From the NCBI GenBank assembly GCA_016748015.1, contig JAAOMT010000303.1, positions 7,638 through 63,842 of the forward strand: a DNA stretch of 56,205 bases. Direction: 5' to 3'. The notes beneath the pieces were generated by a model. The model was not told where the DNA came from and ran no database searches. It was given only the letters and a program-made list of their open reading frames with translations. Shown here piece after piece: positions 21,437 through 33,670 of this stretch (positions within the stretch are counted from its first letter, which is position 1; the number at the start of each line of letters is the position of its first letter). The DNA comes from Geosiphon pyriformis (lineage: Eukaryota; Glomeromycota; Glomeromycetes; Archaeosporales; Geosiphonaceae). Both the position numbers and the translations under genes were made by a program.

Positions 21437-23234
21437 TAAAACCAAAAATAATAATTATATATTTTGATTATTTAACAAAATTAAAAAAATAATAAATAAA
21501 ACAAATATAATTACAGATCTAAGAAACTAATTTATTAATTTTAAAAATACCAATTTAGTTTTATAAATATTATAAAAAACAATTATTATTTTTAATTAAT
21601 TAAAGAAAAAATTCTAATATTATTATTTTTTATTATAATAAACTAGCAAATAAAAACAGTATAAACAATAAAATAAATCTTAAAATAAACAATAATATAT
21701 TATTATAAACTAATAAACTTTAACTTAATAAAAACAAATTTTATTAAAAATACTTAAAATAGATTTAATATTATTAAAAAAAATCTTAAAAAAAATCTTA
21801 TAAAAAACAAAAAAAAATTAACAAATATTACAAAAAAAATTTGCAATTTTAAAAGTAAATAAAAAAAATTTAATAAGTTTAATTTGTACAATAATATTTA
21901 AAATTTAAAACACAAATTTTATATATAAAAACTAAAAAACATTCTTAAACACTAAATAAAAACTATTTATTTAAAAAACTTTTGATAATTAATAATTGTT
22001 TTTTAAACATTATTAAATATAGTATTATTAAAAAACAAAGAAAAAAATAACTTAATTACTGGTTTTTTATTAAATATTTTAGAATTTTTGATCAAAACAA
22101 AAATTATACCAAATAAATTTTTTTAAAAAAACTTTAAAATAAAAAATAAAAAAAGTAGTTTTAAATTAGTAAAAAATTGATTATTATTTTATTCAAAAAA
22201 AAAGTGTTTTTATAAAATATTATTAAGTAGTTTTTATATATATAAATACTTTACTAATAAAAATACTGTTAATTGCTTTAAAAAATAAAAAAATTGCAAC
22301 TTTTTTCTAATTATGATTATAAAAATACAAAAAAAAAGTTTTTTTATATAATATTATTTAATAAATCTATAATACTATTTATAATTATTAATTTTTTTAT
22401 TTTTTTATTGCATTTAATAAGTAAAATATTACTTAATACAATATTAATTTATTTATAAATAAATTTTTGTATTTATTTTTATTATTTATAATATTTTAAT
22501 ATATTTAATGTTTTCTTAAATAATTTAAATACAATATTTAAAAACTTATTTTTTAATTTTTTAATTAATTTTCAAAGAAATTTTTACCAAAAAAATAATG
22601 CTTTACCAGTTTTTAAAATATATAAACTGTCTTAAAACAAAAAACAATATATATAATTTAATTAATTAACTAAATAATATTGAAAAAACTATTTTTTTAT
22701 TTAATTTAAACAAAATTCAAAACTCAATTTTAATTTTCAATAACAGATAAAATTAGAAATAAAAATCCAAAATTCTGTTAAATATGCTAAAGCTATAAAA
22801 AAACAAATTAAATAAATAGATTCTAAAAAAAATTAAATAAAAAAATAAAAATTTTTTTTTTTGGTTTTTTTTGATTTTTAAAAACAATTTTATTATAAAT
22901 ATAATTATTAAACTTATTTAAAATATTAAAAACAGCCAAAAAATATATTTAAAAAATGTATTTTTATTTTTTGCTTTTGTTTTTATCTTAGTTTTAATTT
23001 TTTAAATAATTGTTGTTTTTTTTGTTATTTAAATTAGAAACTTAAATAATTAATTAATTAATAAAATTATAATTAATTTTGTCTAATTACTGAAACTATT
23101 AATATAAGCAGTTAAAAAAATCCAACAATTTTAAAAATTTAAATATATTATATTTTAATTAGTTTTAACAACTATTTGATAATTAAAAACAATAAAATTA
23201 TAATTTATTTATGTATTATTACTATATAATAACT
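21437..23234. other. very AT-rich spacer between copies A and B
   Basis: About 1.8 kb with very little G or C and no frame over 60 codons. I could not tie any part to the LINE, ORF1-only or gypsy families. It may be older repeat decayed beyond recognition. Confidence 0.5.
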
Positions 23235-25498
23235 ATACTTTTTGTTTTTTTAATTTTATAATTATGACTAAAGCAAAGAATAAAAAAACTATACCTAATA
23301 TTTTTTCTAAGATATTTAATAAAGTTTTAATTAAAGAGATTTTTATTGTTGTTAAAACTATTAAACAGAATGTCTTAAAAGTTTTTTTCTTAAGTAATAA
23401 TAGTAAAAAGCTGTTTTTAATAATTGTTAAAGCATTTTTTTTATCTTTAGTTTGTTTTTTACCAGTTAAAGTTTTTTTTAAAAAAACACACTTAGATCAG
23501 TTTTAGTATTGTCTCTATTCTTATTAAGAATCTAAAAGTTTTTAATAATAGGCTAGTTAACAAGTTAGTTTTCTTAAATATTAACACTATATTTGGTATT
23601 ATTAGTATTATTTTTTAAAAAAATGACCAGAAAGGTCAAAAATTCCAAAAAGTAAAAACAGTTGTTTGTTTTTGTTATTATTATATTGAACTTTTTTGTA
23701 ATTTCAGATAAAATTTTGAATGAAATTTCTATTATATTATCTAATATATTATCTAAGATAGATCAAAATTAATCACTAATTATATTGTTAAATATAGTGT
23801 TTTTTAATAAATTATTGCCAATTATAAAAGCAAAACAACAGTTTTTTATTAAATTACTTGTTCTTAGAAACTGAATTGACCAGATAAAAACCAAATTATT
23901 TTCATTTTTTTGGTTTCTGGTATTATTACTAATAATATTTTAAAAATTATTATTAGTTATTAAAAATTTATTAAATAATTAGTCTTTATTTTAATGTTTA
24001 ATACTACTTTTAAAATCAAATTGGCTTATTTTAAGACTGTTTTTTAATTTGTATATGGTTTTTTAAATATAATATCAGTTATAAAAAACAATATAAAACT
24101 TTTTTATATAAAGTTTGTTTTCAAAATTTTTTGAATGTTGCTTTTTTGGTTAAATTCACAAACTCTGTTTATTTAATCATTCTTAAAATTGTTAAATCTT
24201 TGGTGGTTTTTGAATTTGGTTCTTTTTTTATTATTATTATGTTATATAATGTGCTTTTGGATATGTCTATTGTTAATATTAAAACAGTTTTTAGTGTATT
24301 TGGTAAAGCTGTTTGTGTTGTATTAAAGTCTATTAGTATTTGGCAATATGTAATTGTTTATTTTAAAAAATTAAATACTATTGTATTTGTTTTTATTTAC
24401 TAATTAGTTTTAGTAAACAAAAAAAGTGTTTTCGATTTTTTTTCTTATAAATCTAAAGAAAACAATTTTGTTTTATAATAAATTTAAAACCAAGTTGGTC
24501 AATTTTTTTTTGACTGTATTGTTTTTGAAATCAGTAAAATAAATTTTTAAGTTGATAGTTAAATTTGTTTTATTTTTGTTTATCTGATTTTGATTATTGT
24601 TCTCAGTTTGTGTTAATTATATTTAGTTTATAAAGTAATTTGAATACTATTATTGTCAAAACTGGTACTCTAAAAAAGTATTGTATCTGATAGAAAATTT
24701 CTAAAAATTAATATTGTTTTAAGTATTAAAATTTAAATTATTTGATTATAGATTACATAATGTTTTTTTTTTTTTTTTTTAAGTCTTTTAAGATATTTGT
24801 GTTTCATTTTATTAGTGCTAAGTCTTATGCTAAAACTGCTATGTTTATGTTCTTTTTGGCTTTTATTTTTTTGGTTAGCTTTGCTTTTTTTGTTATAATT
24901 ATGATTAGTAATTCTATAATATCTTCTTAGTTAACTTTTTTAAAAGCTAATTTGATCAAAAATTTTATATTAGTTGAGTTTATTGTTAAGTTTGTTGGTT
25001 TTTTAATTACTGTGTTTAAATAATTTATTAATAGTAAATTGGTTTCAAGTAGAGTATTTGGTCTTAGAATTAATAAAATTTTAGTATATATAAATGTTTT
25101 TAGTAAAACTATTAATAAGCTGAAACATAAAATAATTATTTTAAAAACTGAGTATAATTATAAAAATATTAACATAATTGGTTCTCAAATAAGTTTGTTT
25201 ATAGTAAATAATAATACATTTTTAATTTAATGTTACTTTAAGAATATAAACTTGTTGCTGTAAAAATTAATTTATTAAAAACAGTTAAATGACTGGTAAG
25301 AATAATTATTAATAATACTATATTGTTTAAAATTATTTAAAAAATGTCTTCTTTGGATAAATTTTTTTTTAGAATATTAATATAATATAATTTGAACTGG
25401 CTTAAATAGCTGGTTATATGTAAAAAGTATATAAACTATATTTAATATTGGAATACATAGTTTGTTTCTAATTCTTAAATAATAATTAGACTATATTT

Positions 25499-25530
<32 letters not shown>
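23235..25530 (+). mobile_element. ORF1-only LINE-derived element, copy B, decayed
   Basis: Collinear with copy A from the leader to the tail. TKAKNKKTIPNIFSKIFNKVL and FLSLVCFLPVKVFFKK lie at 23,264-23,490, LVKFTNSVYLIILKIVKSLVV at about 24,145-24,200, a decayed zinc knuckle near 24,715, and KSYAKTA at about 24,815. The frame end is directly joined to the tail at about 25,380. The tail closes with TAA repeats (25,499-25,530). Most differences from A are C to T or G to A. Its size equals that of A. Confidence 0.7.
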
Positions 25531-25533
<3 letters not shown>

Positions 25534-26339
25534 TTTAAAAACCACAATTATTTTTTTTTACTTCTATTAATTTTTAAAAACAGTAATAATTAAAAAATTA
25601 AATTTGTTAATATAAATTTTTAAAAAAATAAAAATATAAGTTAGTCAAAAAAACTTTTTATTTAAGTTTAATTTAATTAATAATAATTATAAAATAATTT
25701 AATTCAAAAACTAAAGTAAATTTTGTTTTAAATTTTAATAAACTTTTTATTTTTGTTGTTAAAAACAATAAACAATTAAATTTTTAACAATTGTGATTTT
25801 TATTTTATTATTAAAAATTTAATATATATTATTTTTAAATACTTAATAACTTTTTTTAATTTAAAAAATTATAATTTTGTATATAACTTAAAATTAATAC
25901 ATAAAAAAAGTATTTGGCTTATTTATTTTAAACACTATTACTTGAGTAAAAAAACCGATCCGAAATTGTTGAAAAAATATAATTAATATATAAAAGTATA
26001 AGATAACATGAAAAAATATAAAATAAATTAAATAATACATAATAACATAAAATAATATACAATAATATAAAATAGCACAAAATAATTAGTAATAGTATAA
26101 AATAACTAATTATAATATACAAAAACAAAGCAATAACTAGTAATAACAAACAATTAAAAACAATTTTATAAACCAAAAAATATATATAAAAACAAGTAGT
26201 TTTAGCAAATAAAAAAAACAGATTAAACAAAAATAAAATATTTTTTAATATAATATTTTTAATCTAAAAACTTATTTTTTATTATATCTTTTATTAATTA
26301 AATAAAATATTATTATTCAATTTACAATTATATAATTCT
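25531..26339. other. AT-rich spacer
   Basis: No element recognised. An apparent 100-codon minus-strand frame at 25,928-26,230 is a low-complexity Ile/Leu/Tyr product of tandem AT-rich repeats of the form ATAATATAAAATA and does not look like a gene. Confidence 0.5.
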
Positions 26340-26475
26340 GATAAATTAATTGTCAAAATTAAATTAATTGTCCTGCTTATTTTTGTTCCAGACCAAATGC
26401 AATTAGTATAAACACTTTTGGAATTTTAATGACTTGGACCAATTATTTTTAATTATGACAATTGACAAAATACTA
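26340..26475. mobile_element. small inverted-repeat element, possible MITE
   Basis: About 30 bases at 26,344-26,374 (TTAATTGTCAAAATTAAATT then AATTGTCC) are an imperfect inverted copy of 26,444-26,475 (GGACCAATTATTTTTAATTA then TGACAATTGAC). They enclose about 70 bases of distinctly higher complexity than the surroundings. No coding content. No target duplication could be settled. Confidence 0.4.
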
Positions 26476-26699
26476 ATTTTTTTTTTTTTTTTTTAAAAAA
26501 GTAACAATATTAAAAATTAACTGTTTTGGAATTAAACTTTATAATAGTCTAATAAAAAAAAAAGCTTTTTTTAAGTTTAAATATTAATTTTATCTTATTA
26601 ATTTATTAAAAAAACAAAAAAACAATATTAGATCTTAGCAATTATAATTAATTAATGTAAAATAATATAATATTAATATTAATACTACAACAACAAAAA
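26476..26699. other. AT-rich spacer with poly-T run
   Basis: Starts with an 18-base T run (about 26,479-26,496). Nothing else recognised. Confidence 0.4.
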
Positions 26700-27205
26700 A
26701 CACATCTTTGTATTTTATAACCAAAAAACCCAATAGACAAAACTACAAACAAAAAAACTTTTAAAAATTAATATAATTATTAACAACTAAATGCAATTTA
26801 TTTAAAAATCTTCTAACTTTTATTATTAAATCATAAACACTAAAATATTATAATATTATTCTATTAAACATATTTGTAATAATATCAAACTTTTATAAAA
26901 AGAAATAATTTGATTTTATATAATAGAATAGTATCTGTAATTATTAATAGTCTTTTATTTATGCTGTTTAATAATATAATTAAGCTGTTTGAAATTATTA
27001 AAAATTTTAAAAATAGTTTTAATATATATAAATTGTGTTTGTTTTTTTTAGAAATTAAAAATATAATTTCTGTATATATAATAGCATAGTATTGTTTTAA
27101 TTGGTTTAAATAACTGGTTATATATAAAATATATAATTTATACTTAATTTAAATTATTTAGTTTAATATATTATTTTAAATAGTGTTTAAATTTTACATA
27201 TTAAA
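26700..27205 (+). mobile_element. LINE L5, 3' fragment (ORF2 end plus tail)
   Basis: The plus strand reads FIKRNNLIL, LFNNIIKLFEI and CLFFLEIKNIISVYI, matching FMEKNELIP, LSSGVTRLLGV and CLFFSDIGDEISVHI at the end of the young LINE's ORF2. The decayed 3' tail follows (TTAATTGGTTTAAATAACTG onwards, about 27,097-27,205). The 5' part is missing or unrecognisable. Confidence 0.65.
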
Positions 27206-28049
27206 AATAATAAAAAAAACCAAAAATTAACAAATATTCTTATTAAATTAAACATATTAATAATAGTAATATTATTTTTTTTGATTTATAAAATCTAAGT
27301 AATTAAATACTTTATTAATTTAATTTTAAATAATAAATTATTAATAAAAAAATAGCTGTATTATTAATATATAATAACAAAAAATTTTAGTTTATTAAAA
27401 ACACTTTTGTTTATATTAATAATATTTATATTAAAATAAACATAAAAATATATCAAAAACCAAAAAAAAGATTATTATTATTATTAATGAATAATCTAAA
27501 AAAATCAAAGTTTTACTTAATTATAAGTTATATAAATTAATTATTATATATTAATTTTTAAACTATAGCAAAAATAATGAAAGATAATAAAAATAATTTA
27601 AATATCAAAAAAAATCAATTTTTATTTATAGTTTTTTATAAAAATACAAACAAAAAAGCTTAAAAGCTTGTTCTTAAATCTAGTATTATTAACTTGTTTA
27701 TTAGTTTTTTAATTTTAAATATACAAAATTTTAGTATTTTTAATATGTTTAAATTATAAAGAAATAAAATTAATAACAAAATTAATAGTATAAACAGTAT
27801 TTTAAATTTCAAAAATTTGGAAAACTTTATAGTAAAAAAACCTTATTATGTGGTTTTAAATAAATTAAAAAATAACAAAAACATAAATAATATAATTCTA
27901 TATTAAATTTAAACAAAAGTATATAATTTGATAAATTTGCCATATTCGTTTTTAATTAACAAAATAAACAATAATAAAATACTAAATTTTTTTATTAATT
28001 ACAGTTGGTTTAAAACTTATAATTACTTTACTTATAAAAAAAATAAGAA
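27206..28049. other. AT-rich segment, possible 5' part of L4
   Basis: Lies between the L5 tail and the first recognisable ORF1 motifs of L4. It may hold the N-terminal third of L4 ORF1, but I could not align it. Confidence 0.35.
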
Positions 28050-29170
28050 ATTTTAAGCTAGTAAAATTATTTATACTAAATATTAATAAATTAATTATTA
28101 TAAAAAAAATTCAAATAAAAAATTAGAAAACTTTTTTATTAAGTAAATAAATTTAAAAATCTATTTACTTTTTTGGAATTTCTTGATATTATTAAATCAA
28201 TCTTTATTTCAAAAATTAATTTAAGCCAAATTAAAGTTTTAATAATAACTAAAAAATCAGAATAAATATTAATCTAAAAAATAATTATTTAAATTAAAAA
28301 ATAATTATTAATAGATTTTTTCAAATTAACAGTAATTTTAATTTTTTTTAAACTTGGTAAAATTGTGTTAATTAAAATACAACTTATTAATTTACAACAA
28401 AAAATTATTATTAAATTCAAATATTTTAATATTATAAAGTTTATTACTTTTAAATAGTTTGTTTTTATAAATAAAAATTTTATTTATATAACCAAAATTA
28501 ATATTAATAAACAAACATAAAACTTTAAAAATTTTTATAAAGTTTTGTTGTTTATTTTGTTTATTGATACAATTATTTATAATTTTTATAATTTTTTAAT
28601 ATTTTATAATATAAAAACTTGTATTATTAAATACAATCTAAATTTTTATGTATGTTAAATATGTAGTTGTTTGTTTTAATACAAAGAAAACCAAACTTAA
28701 ATTTTTGTTATTAATAATTCTTTTTTTATGAATTTTTAAGTAGTTATTTTGTTTTTAATGATAAATTTTCTTTTTTATTATATGTTTTTTTAATAAAAAC
28801 CTATTTAAATATATTAAAATACTTTTTAAAACTTTTAAATAATAAAATTTCTATTATTGCTAATAAAATAAACAAGTTTTTAATTTGGTTTTTTTAATAA
28901 TTTTTAAAGTATTTAATATTATTTTAATTAAATATAATTTTAAATGTGTTTTTATCTTTAATTTCTGATTTATTTAATAATATAAATAAGTTTTTGTTTT
29001 TAAATATTAATAATTTAAAGATTTTACCACCAGAATTAGTAGTTTAATGATTAAAATATTGCTATTAAGAGTTTTTATAAACTTAATATTAATAAAATTA
29101 AACTTATTATGTTTTTAGTTCTGGTGTTTTTTTTTATTTCTTAATAATTAATTTGGTTTAGAAAATTACA
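28050..29170 (+). pseudogene. LINE L4 ORF1, decayed
   Basis: The plus strand reads FLDIIKSIFISKI against FGGIIQAFFTSEK, and KIVLIKIQLINLQQKIIIKF against LIKLIKMQLVGLWQKVIIKL. FVFINKNFIYITKININKQT stands against FVLIGKDAVHVARADVDKQT, and a coiled-coil-like LKYFLKLLNNKISIIANKI lies near 28,830. The order and spacing equal ORF1 of the young LINE. Stops are numerous. Confidence 0.7.
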
Positions 29171-29184
29171 ATTTATAATATTAA

Positions 29185-31250
29185 AAACATGAATGTTTTT
29201 ATAAAGCAGAAAAATATTTATTAGTATAAAATTTTGAATAATTTAATTTTTATTGTTATAAAAATTAAGCTAAAAAGTAAAATTTGATCATAAATTAAAA
29301 TTAAATTTAATAGTATTTGAGTTTTTATTTCTAATTATCTAAATATTAGTATTATAGTTATAATAAACAATTATTTGACTAAATATATAGTCTAATAAGA
29401 AAAAAATTAAAAATATAAAAATAATTATTATGTCTTAATTAATATATCAAATTATATAAAATAATTATTATTAAAAAATTAAATACTATATAATTTTATT
29501 AAAAAAATTTAATAAGAAATTCTTTTATTATCTGTCTTAATTATTATTTTATAATATTGTTTTATTGATTTTACTAACTTAATTAAGATAGATTTAGAAA
29601 TATTTTGTTATTTTTTCTTTATAAGTTTTTTTATTTACTATAATTTTTTTATATTTTTTTAATAAAAATTTTTTATTGAATTTAAATTAAGATTATTAAA
29701 TAGTTATCTTAATAATGAATTTTTTAATAAACTTGTTAATATGCTTGAAGTTATTATTTTGTTAAAATTACTAATTATTTTTTAGTATTTTTTTAATTTT
29801 ATATAAGTAATTATAAAGAATATCTATATAAAATTGAATATTTATTATTTAAATAAAACAAAATAAATTAATTTTTTTTGTAAAAAATTTTTCATATAAA
29901 AATTTTGTTTAATTTTTAAGTATAGAATGAATTAGTTAAGTATTTTTATGTTAAAATTTTATCATGTTTTAAAAAAATTGAAAAGATATTTTGTTAATAA
30001 AAGCTGTTTTTTTTTAATTATTGTTTAATTATTTTTTGGCTTATTTTATATGTTTTTATTTATGTTTTTTAGTCAATATTAAAGTTGTTTTATGAGACTT
30101 TTTTTATAATTAAAGTTAAATAAATGGTTTTAAATAGTAATATAAAAAACAGTTATTTTTATTTTAATTAATTTTATTGTTAAATATTTAGAAATTTCTA
30201 TAAATAATTTGCTTTAATATTTTTAAAATATTTTTGTAATATTTTTTGATTAATTATTATTATTTATATGCTTTATTTTTTTTTTAAGTTTTTTAAAAAT
30301 ATTATAGATTGTAAAAAAAGATATATTTATTTTATTCTATATTTTTTTTGTTTTTTATTTTTTTTGTTTTAAAGGTATTTTAATGACAAATTTTTAAAAA
30401 AACTATTAATTAATATACAAAATTTTTTTTAGTACTTAGCTACTTACTTAATATTTTGTTTTTATTTTTATTATACAAAACTTATTAAAAATAGTTAAAC
30501 CAAACACAACTTTAATAAAATTATATTTTTTTAATTTTTTTTTATCAAATTATATATACAAAATTTTTAAAGTTGTTAATAGATTTTTATTAATTAGACT
30601 ATTTTTCAAAAACAAATTTTTTATTTTAATTTTAAAATATTACATAAATATTATATTGGTAATATATTTTGTTTAGACAGAAAAAATTAATTTATTAATT
30701 ACAAAAATAATAAATAAATCCTTATTTATAATTTTAAACAGAGATTTTAATAAAAATAAGTCTTAAAAATATACAAATTTCAAAAATATTTAAATCTAGA
30801 TTTGGTTAACTTATTAACAAAAAGTTTGTTAATTAAAACTACTACATAAAAAAATTTAAGAAAAATGAAAAATTTTATTTAAAAATTTTTTAACAAAATT
30901 TCCTTGGTTTATAGCAAATTTAAAGTATTTTATAATAATTATTTTTTGTTTTTAAAAAATATATTAAGTTAGTTTCTAATTTTTGTGATAAATTAATAAT
31001 AAAAATACTTTAAAAAAATTATAAAATCTAATTGGTTTTATAAAACATATAAAAAACATATAATTTTATTAATTAATTTTACTTAAAAACTAATTTAATT
31101 AAAATTAAGATATATAAAAAGTTTATTGGCTTTTTTGAAAATATTTATAATAATAGAACCAATTAAATTTTGGTTAAATAAATAGTTATAAAGTACATAA
31201 TAGTTTAAACTAAAAGCAAATTTTTTCTTTGTTGTTTTAACAAATTTTTT
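29185..31250 (+). pseudogene. LINE L4 endonuclease region, interrupted
   Basis: 29,245-29,395 reads FIVIKIKLKSKI, IKFNSI and IIVIINNYLTKYIV, the endonuclease start (SIFTESKLKGKV, NKFDGV, LIVMNSSLARHIF). Matching resumes at about 30,540 with YKIFKV, LLIRLFFKNKF, NKSLFIILNRDFNKN and YTNFKNI (RHIFKV, LLSIRLLFKNKL, NESSFVVLGGDFNKD, SASFKKC) and continues to about 31,090 (GFIKHIKNI against GVVKTINYM). The intervening 1.1 kb interrupts the domain. RT is not recognisable downstream, so L4 is a truncated remnant. Confidence 0.65.
29396..30539. other. 1.1-kb unassigned insertion within L4 endonuclease
   Basis: Separates two parts of one endonuclease domain. The flanking codons repeat the same short motif (NYLTKYIV before, NYIYKIFKV after), which fits a short duplicated target. 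T-rich with no readable domain; its family is not known. Confidence 0.4.
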
Positions 31251-31849
31251 ATAAATTTTTTTTATATAAAGTAAAAAAATATAAAGATTTATATAATTAA
31301 ATTAATATTAAGTTTGTAACCAAAACAGACAAAGTTAAAAATCAAATTGGTTTAGTTTTTTATTTAACAATAATAATTTTTGTTAATAATATATTTTAGA
31401 TAAAAAATAGTTTAATTGTTATTTAACATATTTTAAATATTACAAATATATTTTTTATGATTAATAATATTTTAATAAATAATAAAAAAACTGTAATTAT
31501 TCTTATTAATTAAAAAATTCGGAATATATTTTTGTTAATTAATAATATTATTTGTAAAATAAGACAAAAAAAATAATAGATAAAAATATAATATATTTAA
31601 ATATATAATATTAAAAATTTTAGAAATAAATATTTTAGGAATTCCAAAAAAATTAACAAAAATGCTAAAAATTTCAGTAATAATTTAAAAAAAATACAAA
31701 AATTAAAAAAATATAAAAATTTTATATTATTAAAATTTGGTATATATAATAATAATATTAAAAACAAAAAAAACAATCAAGTTTAATTAAATTTTTATTA
31801 AATAACTTTAGCAGTTAAAAATTTAATACTTAAAATATATACAAAACTT
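31251..31849. other. AT-rich spacer
   Basis: No frame, tail or repeat end recognised between the L4 remnant and the leader of ORF1-only copy C. Confidence 0.4.
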
Positions 31850-33670
31850 TTGTTTTCTTAATTTTATAATCACAATTAAAGCAAAGAATAAAAAAGCTAT
31901 AACTAATATCTTTTCTTTGATATCTTATAAAATTTTAACTAAAAAAGTTTTTTTTGTTGTAGAAATAACTAAACAAAATATTTTAGAAGTTTTTTTTTTA
32001 GTTAATAATAGTAAAAAACTGTTTTTAGTGGTTATTAAAACAACTTTTTTATCTTTGGTTGGTTTTTTACCAGTTAAAGTTTTCTCAAAGAGACACATTT
32101 GGATTAATTTCAATATTGCTTCCATTTCATATAAAAATCCAAAAATTTTTAATAACAGATTAATTAATAAGCTGATCTTCTTTTTTATAGTTTTTACACT
32201 TGATGTTTTTAGTATTATTTTTTTAAATAAAATAGTTAAAAAGACCAAAAACTTAAAAAAGTAAAAACAGTTACTTGCCTTTGCTATTGTTATATTAAAC
32301 TCTTTTGTGATTTCAAATAAGATCTTAGATAAAATTTCTATTGCATTATTTAACATATTATTTAATATAAACTAAAATTAACTACTAATTGTATTGCCAA
32401 ATGTGGTTTTTTCTAACAAATTATTGCCAGTTTTAAAAATAAAACAACAGTTTTCTATTAAATTATCTGTTTTTGATAACTAGATTAATCAAATAGAAAC
32501 TAAATTAATTTCTTTTTTAGTTTTTAATGCTGTTACTAATAATACTTAAAAAACTATTATTAGTTATCAAAGATTTATTAAGTAAGTAATTTCTACTTTG
32601 GTGTTTGATGCCATTTTCAAGATTAAATTAGTTTATGTTAAAACTATTTTTCAGTTTATACATGATTTTTTAGATGTAAAATTAGTATTAAAAGACAATA
32701 TAAAGCTTTTTTGTATGGAATTTGCTTTACAAAGATCTTTAGAAACTGTATTTTTTGGTTAAGCTTCCAAAATTTGTTTACTTAACTACTCTTAAAATTG
32801 TCAAATATTTGATAGTTTCTGAATTTGGTTCTTCCTTTGCTGCTGTTGTTTTGTGTAATATATTTTTAGATATATTTGTTGCTAATATTAAAATAGCATT
32901 TAATATTTTTAATGAAATTGCTTATATTGTACTAAAACCTACTGGTATTTAATAATATATTGTTATTTATTTTAAAAAACTAAATATTATTGTGTCTGCT
33001 TTAATTTATTAATTAATATTAATAGACAAAAATAGTATTAAGATTTTTTTTTGGTTAATCAAAATAAAACTATTTTGTTTTATAATAAATTTAAGACTAA
33101 GTTGATCAACTTTTTTTTTGGTTGTACTGTCTTTGAAATCAGTAATATAATTTCTTAAGTCAGTAATCAAACTTGTTTTATTCTTTGCTTTTTTAATTTT
33201 GGTTACTGTTTTTAGTTTGCTCTGGTTATGTTTGAATCTTAAACTAATTTGAATACTGTAATAGTTAAAACTAATATACCAAGAAAATACTATATTTGGT
33301 AAGAGACTTCTGATTGTTGGCATTGTTTTAAGTATTAAAAAGTAAGCTATTTGGCTATAAACTATAAGATGTTTCCACTTTTTTTTTCTAAGAGTTCCAA
33401 AATTCTTAAAGTGTTTACACCACATTTTATAAGTGCTAAGTTTTATGCCAAAGCTTTTGCTCCTTTAAGCTTTTTTGAATTTTTATCTCTAATAACTTCT
33501 GTCTTTTTTTTGTAGTTGTTGGTGATTTCTTGGTGTTTTCATGATTAGCTTCTTTGGAATCTGATTTAGCCAAACTTTCTGCATTAATTGAATCAATTAT
33601 TAAGCTTATTAGCTTTTTGGTTGCTATATTTGAACAATTCATTAATGGTAATTTGGTTTTGAATAGTGTA
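31850..33670 (+). mobile_element. ORF1-only LINE-derived element, copy C, 3'-truncated
   Basis: The leader TTTGTTTTCTTAATTTTATA and the frame starting near 31,875 match copy A: KQNILEVFFLVNNSKKLFLVV and FLSLVGFLPVKVFSKRHI (31,960-32,100), SSFAAVVLCNIFLDIFVANI (about 32,830-32,890), CWHCFKY-stop (about 33,315-33,340), and CNIATKKLI read on the opposite strand near 33,630. Homology stops abruptly near 33,665, where gypsy-2 begins, so about 650 bases of coding sequence and the tail are missing. Decay is intermediate between A and B. Confidence 0.7.

Noticed and set aside
24742-24930. 62-codon Phe-rich frame on the plus strand
   Set aside because: It is part of decayed ORF1-only copy B (the KSYAKTA region), inflated by T runs.
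25499-25530. TAA array and other short tandem repeats as CRISPR-like arrays
   Set aside because: Simple microsatellites or LINE 3' ends; no spacer structure, and the DNA is eukaryotic.
25928-26230. 100-codon minus-strand frame rich in Ile, Leu, Tyr
   Set aside because: Encoded by tandem AT-rich repeats, with no motif and no GC or codon bias; looks like low-complexity chance.
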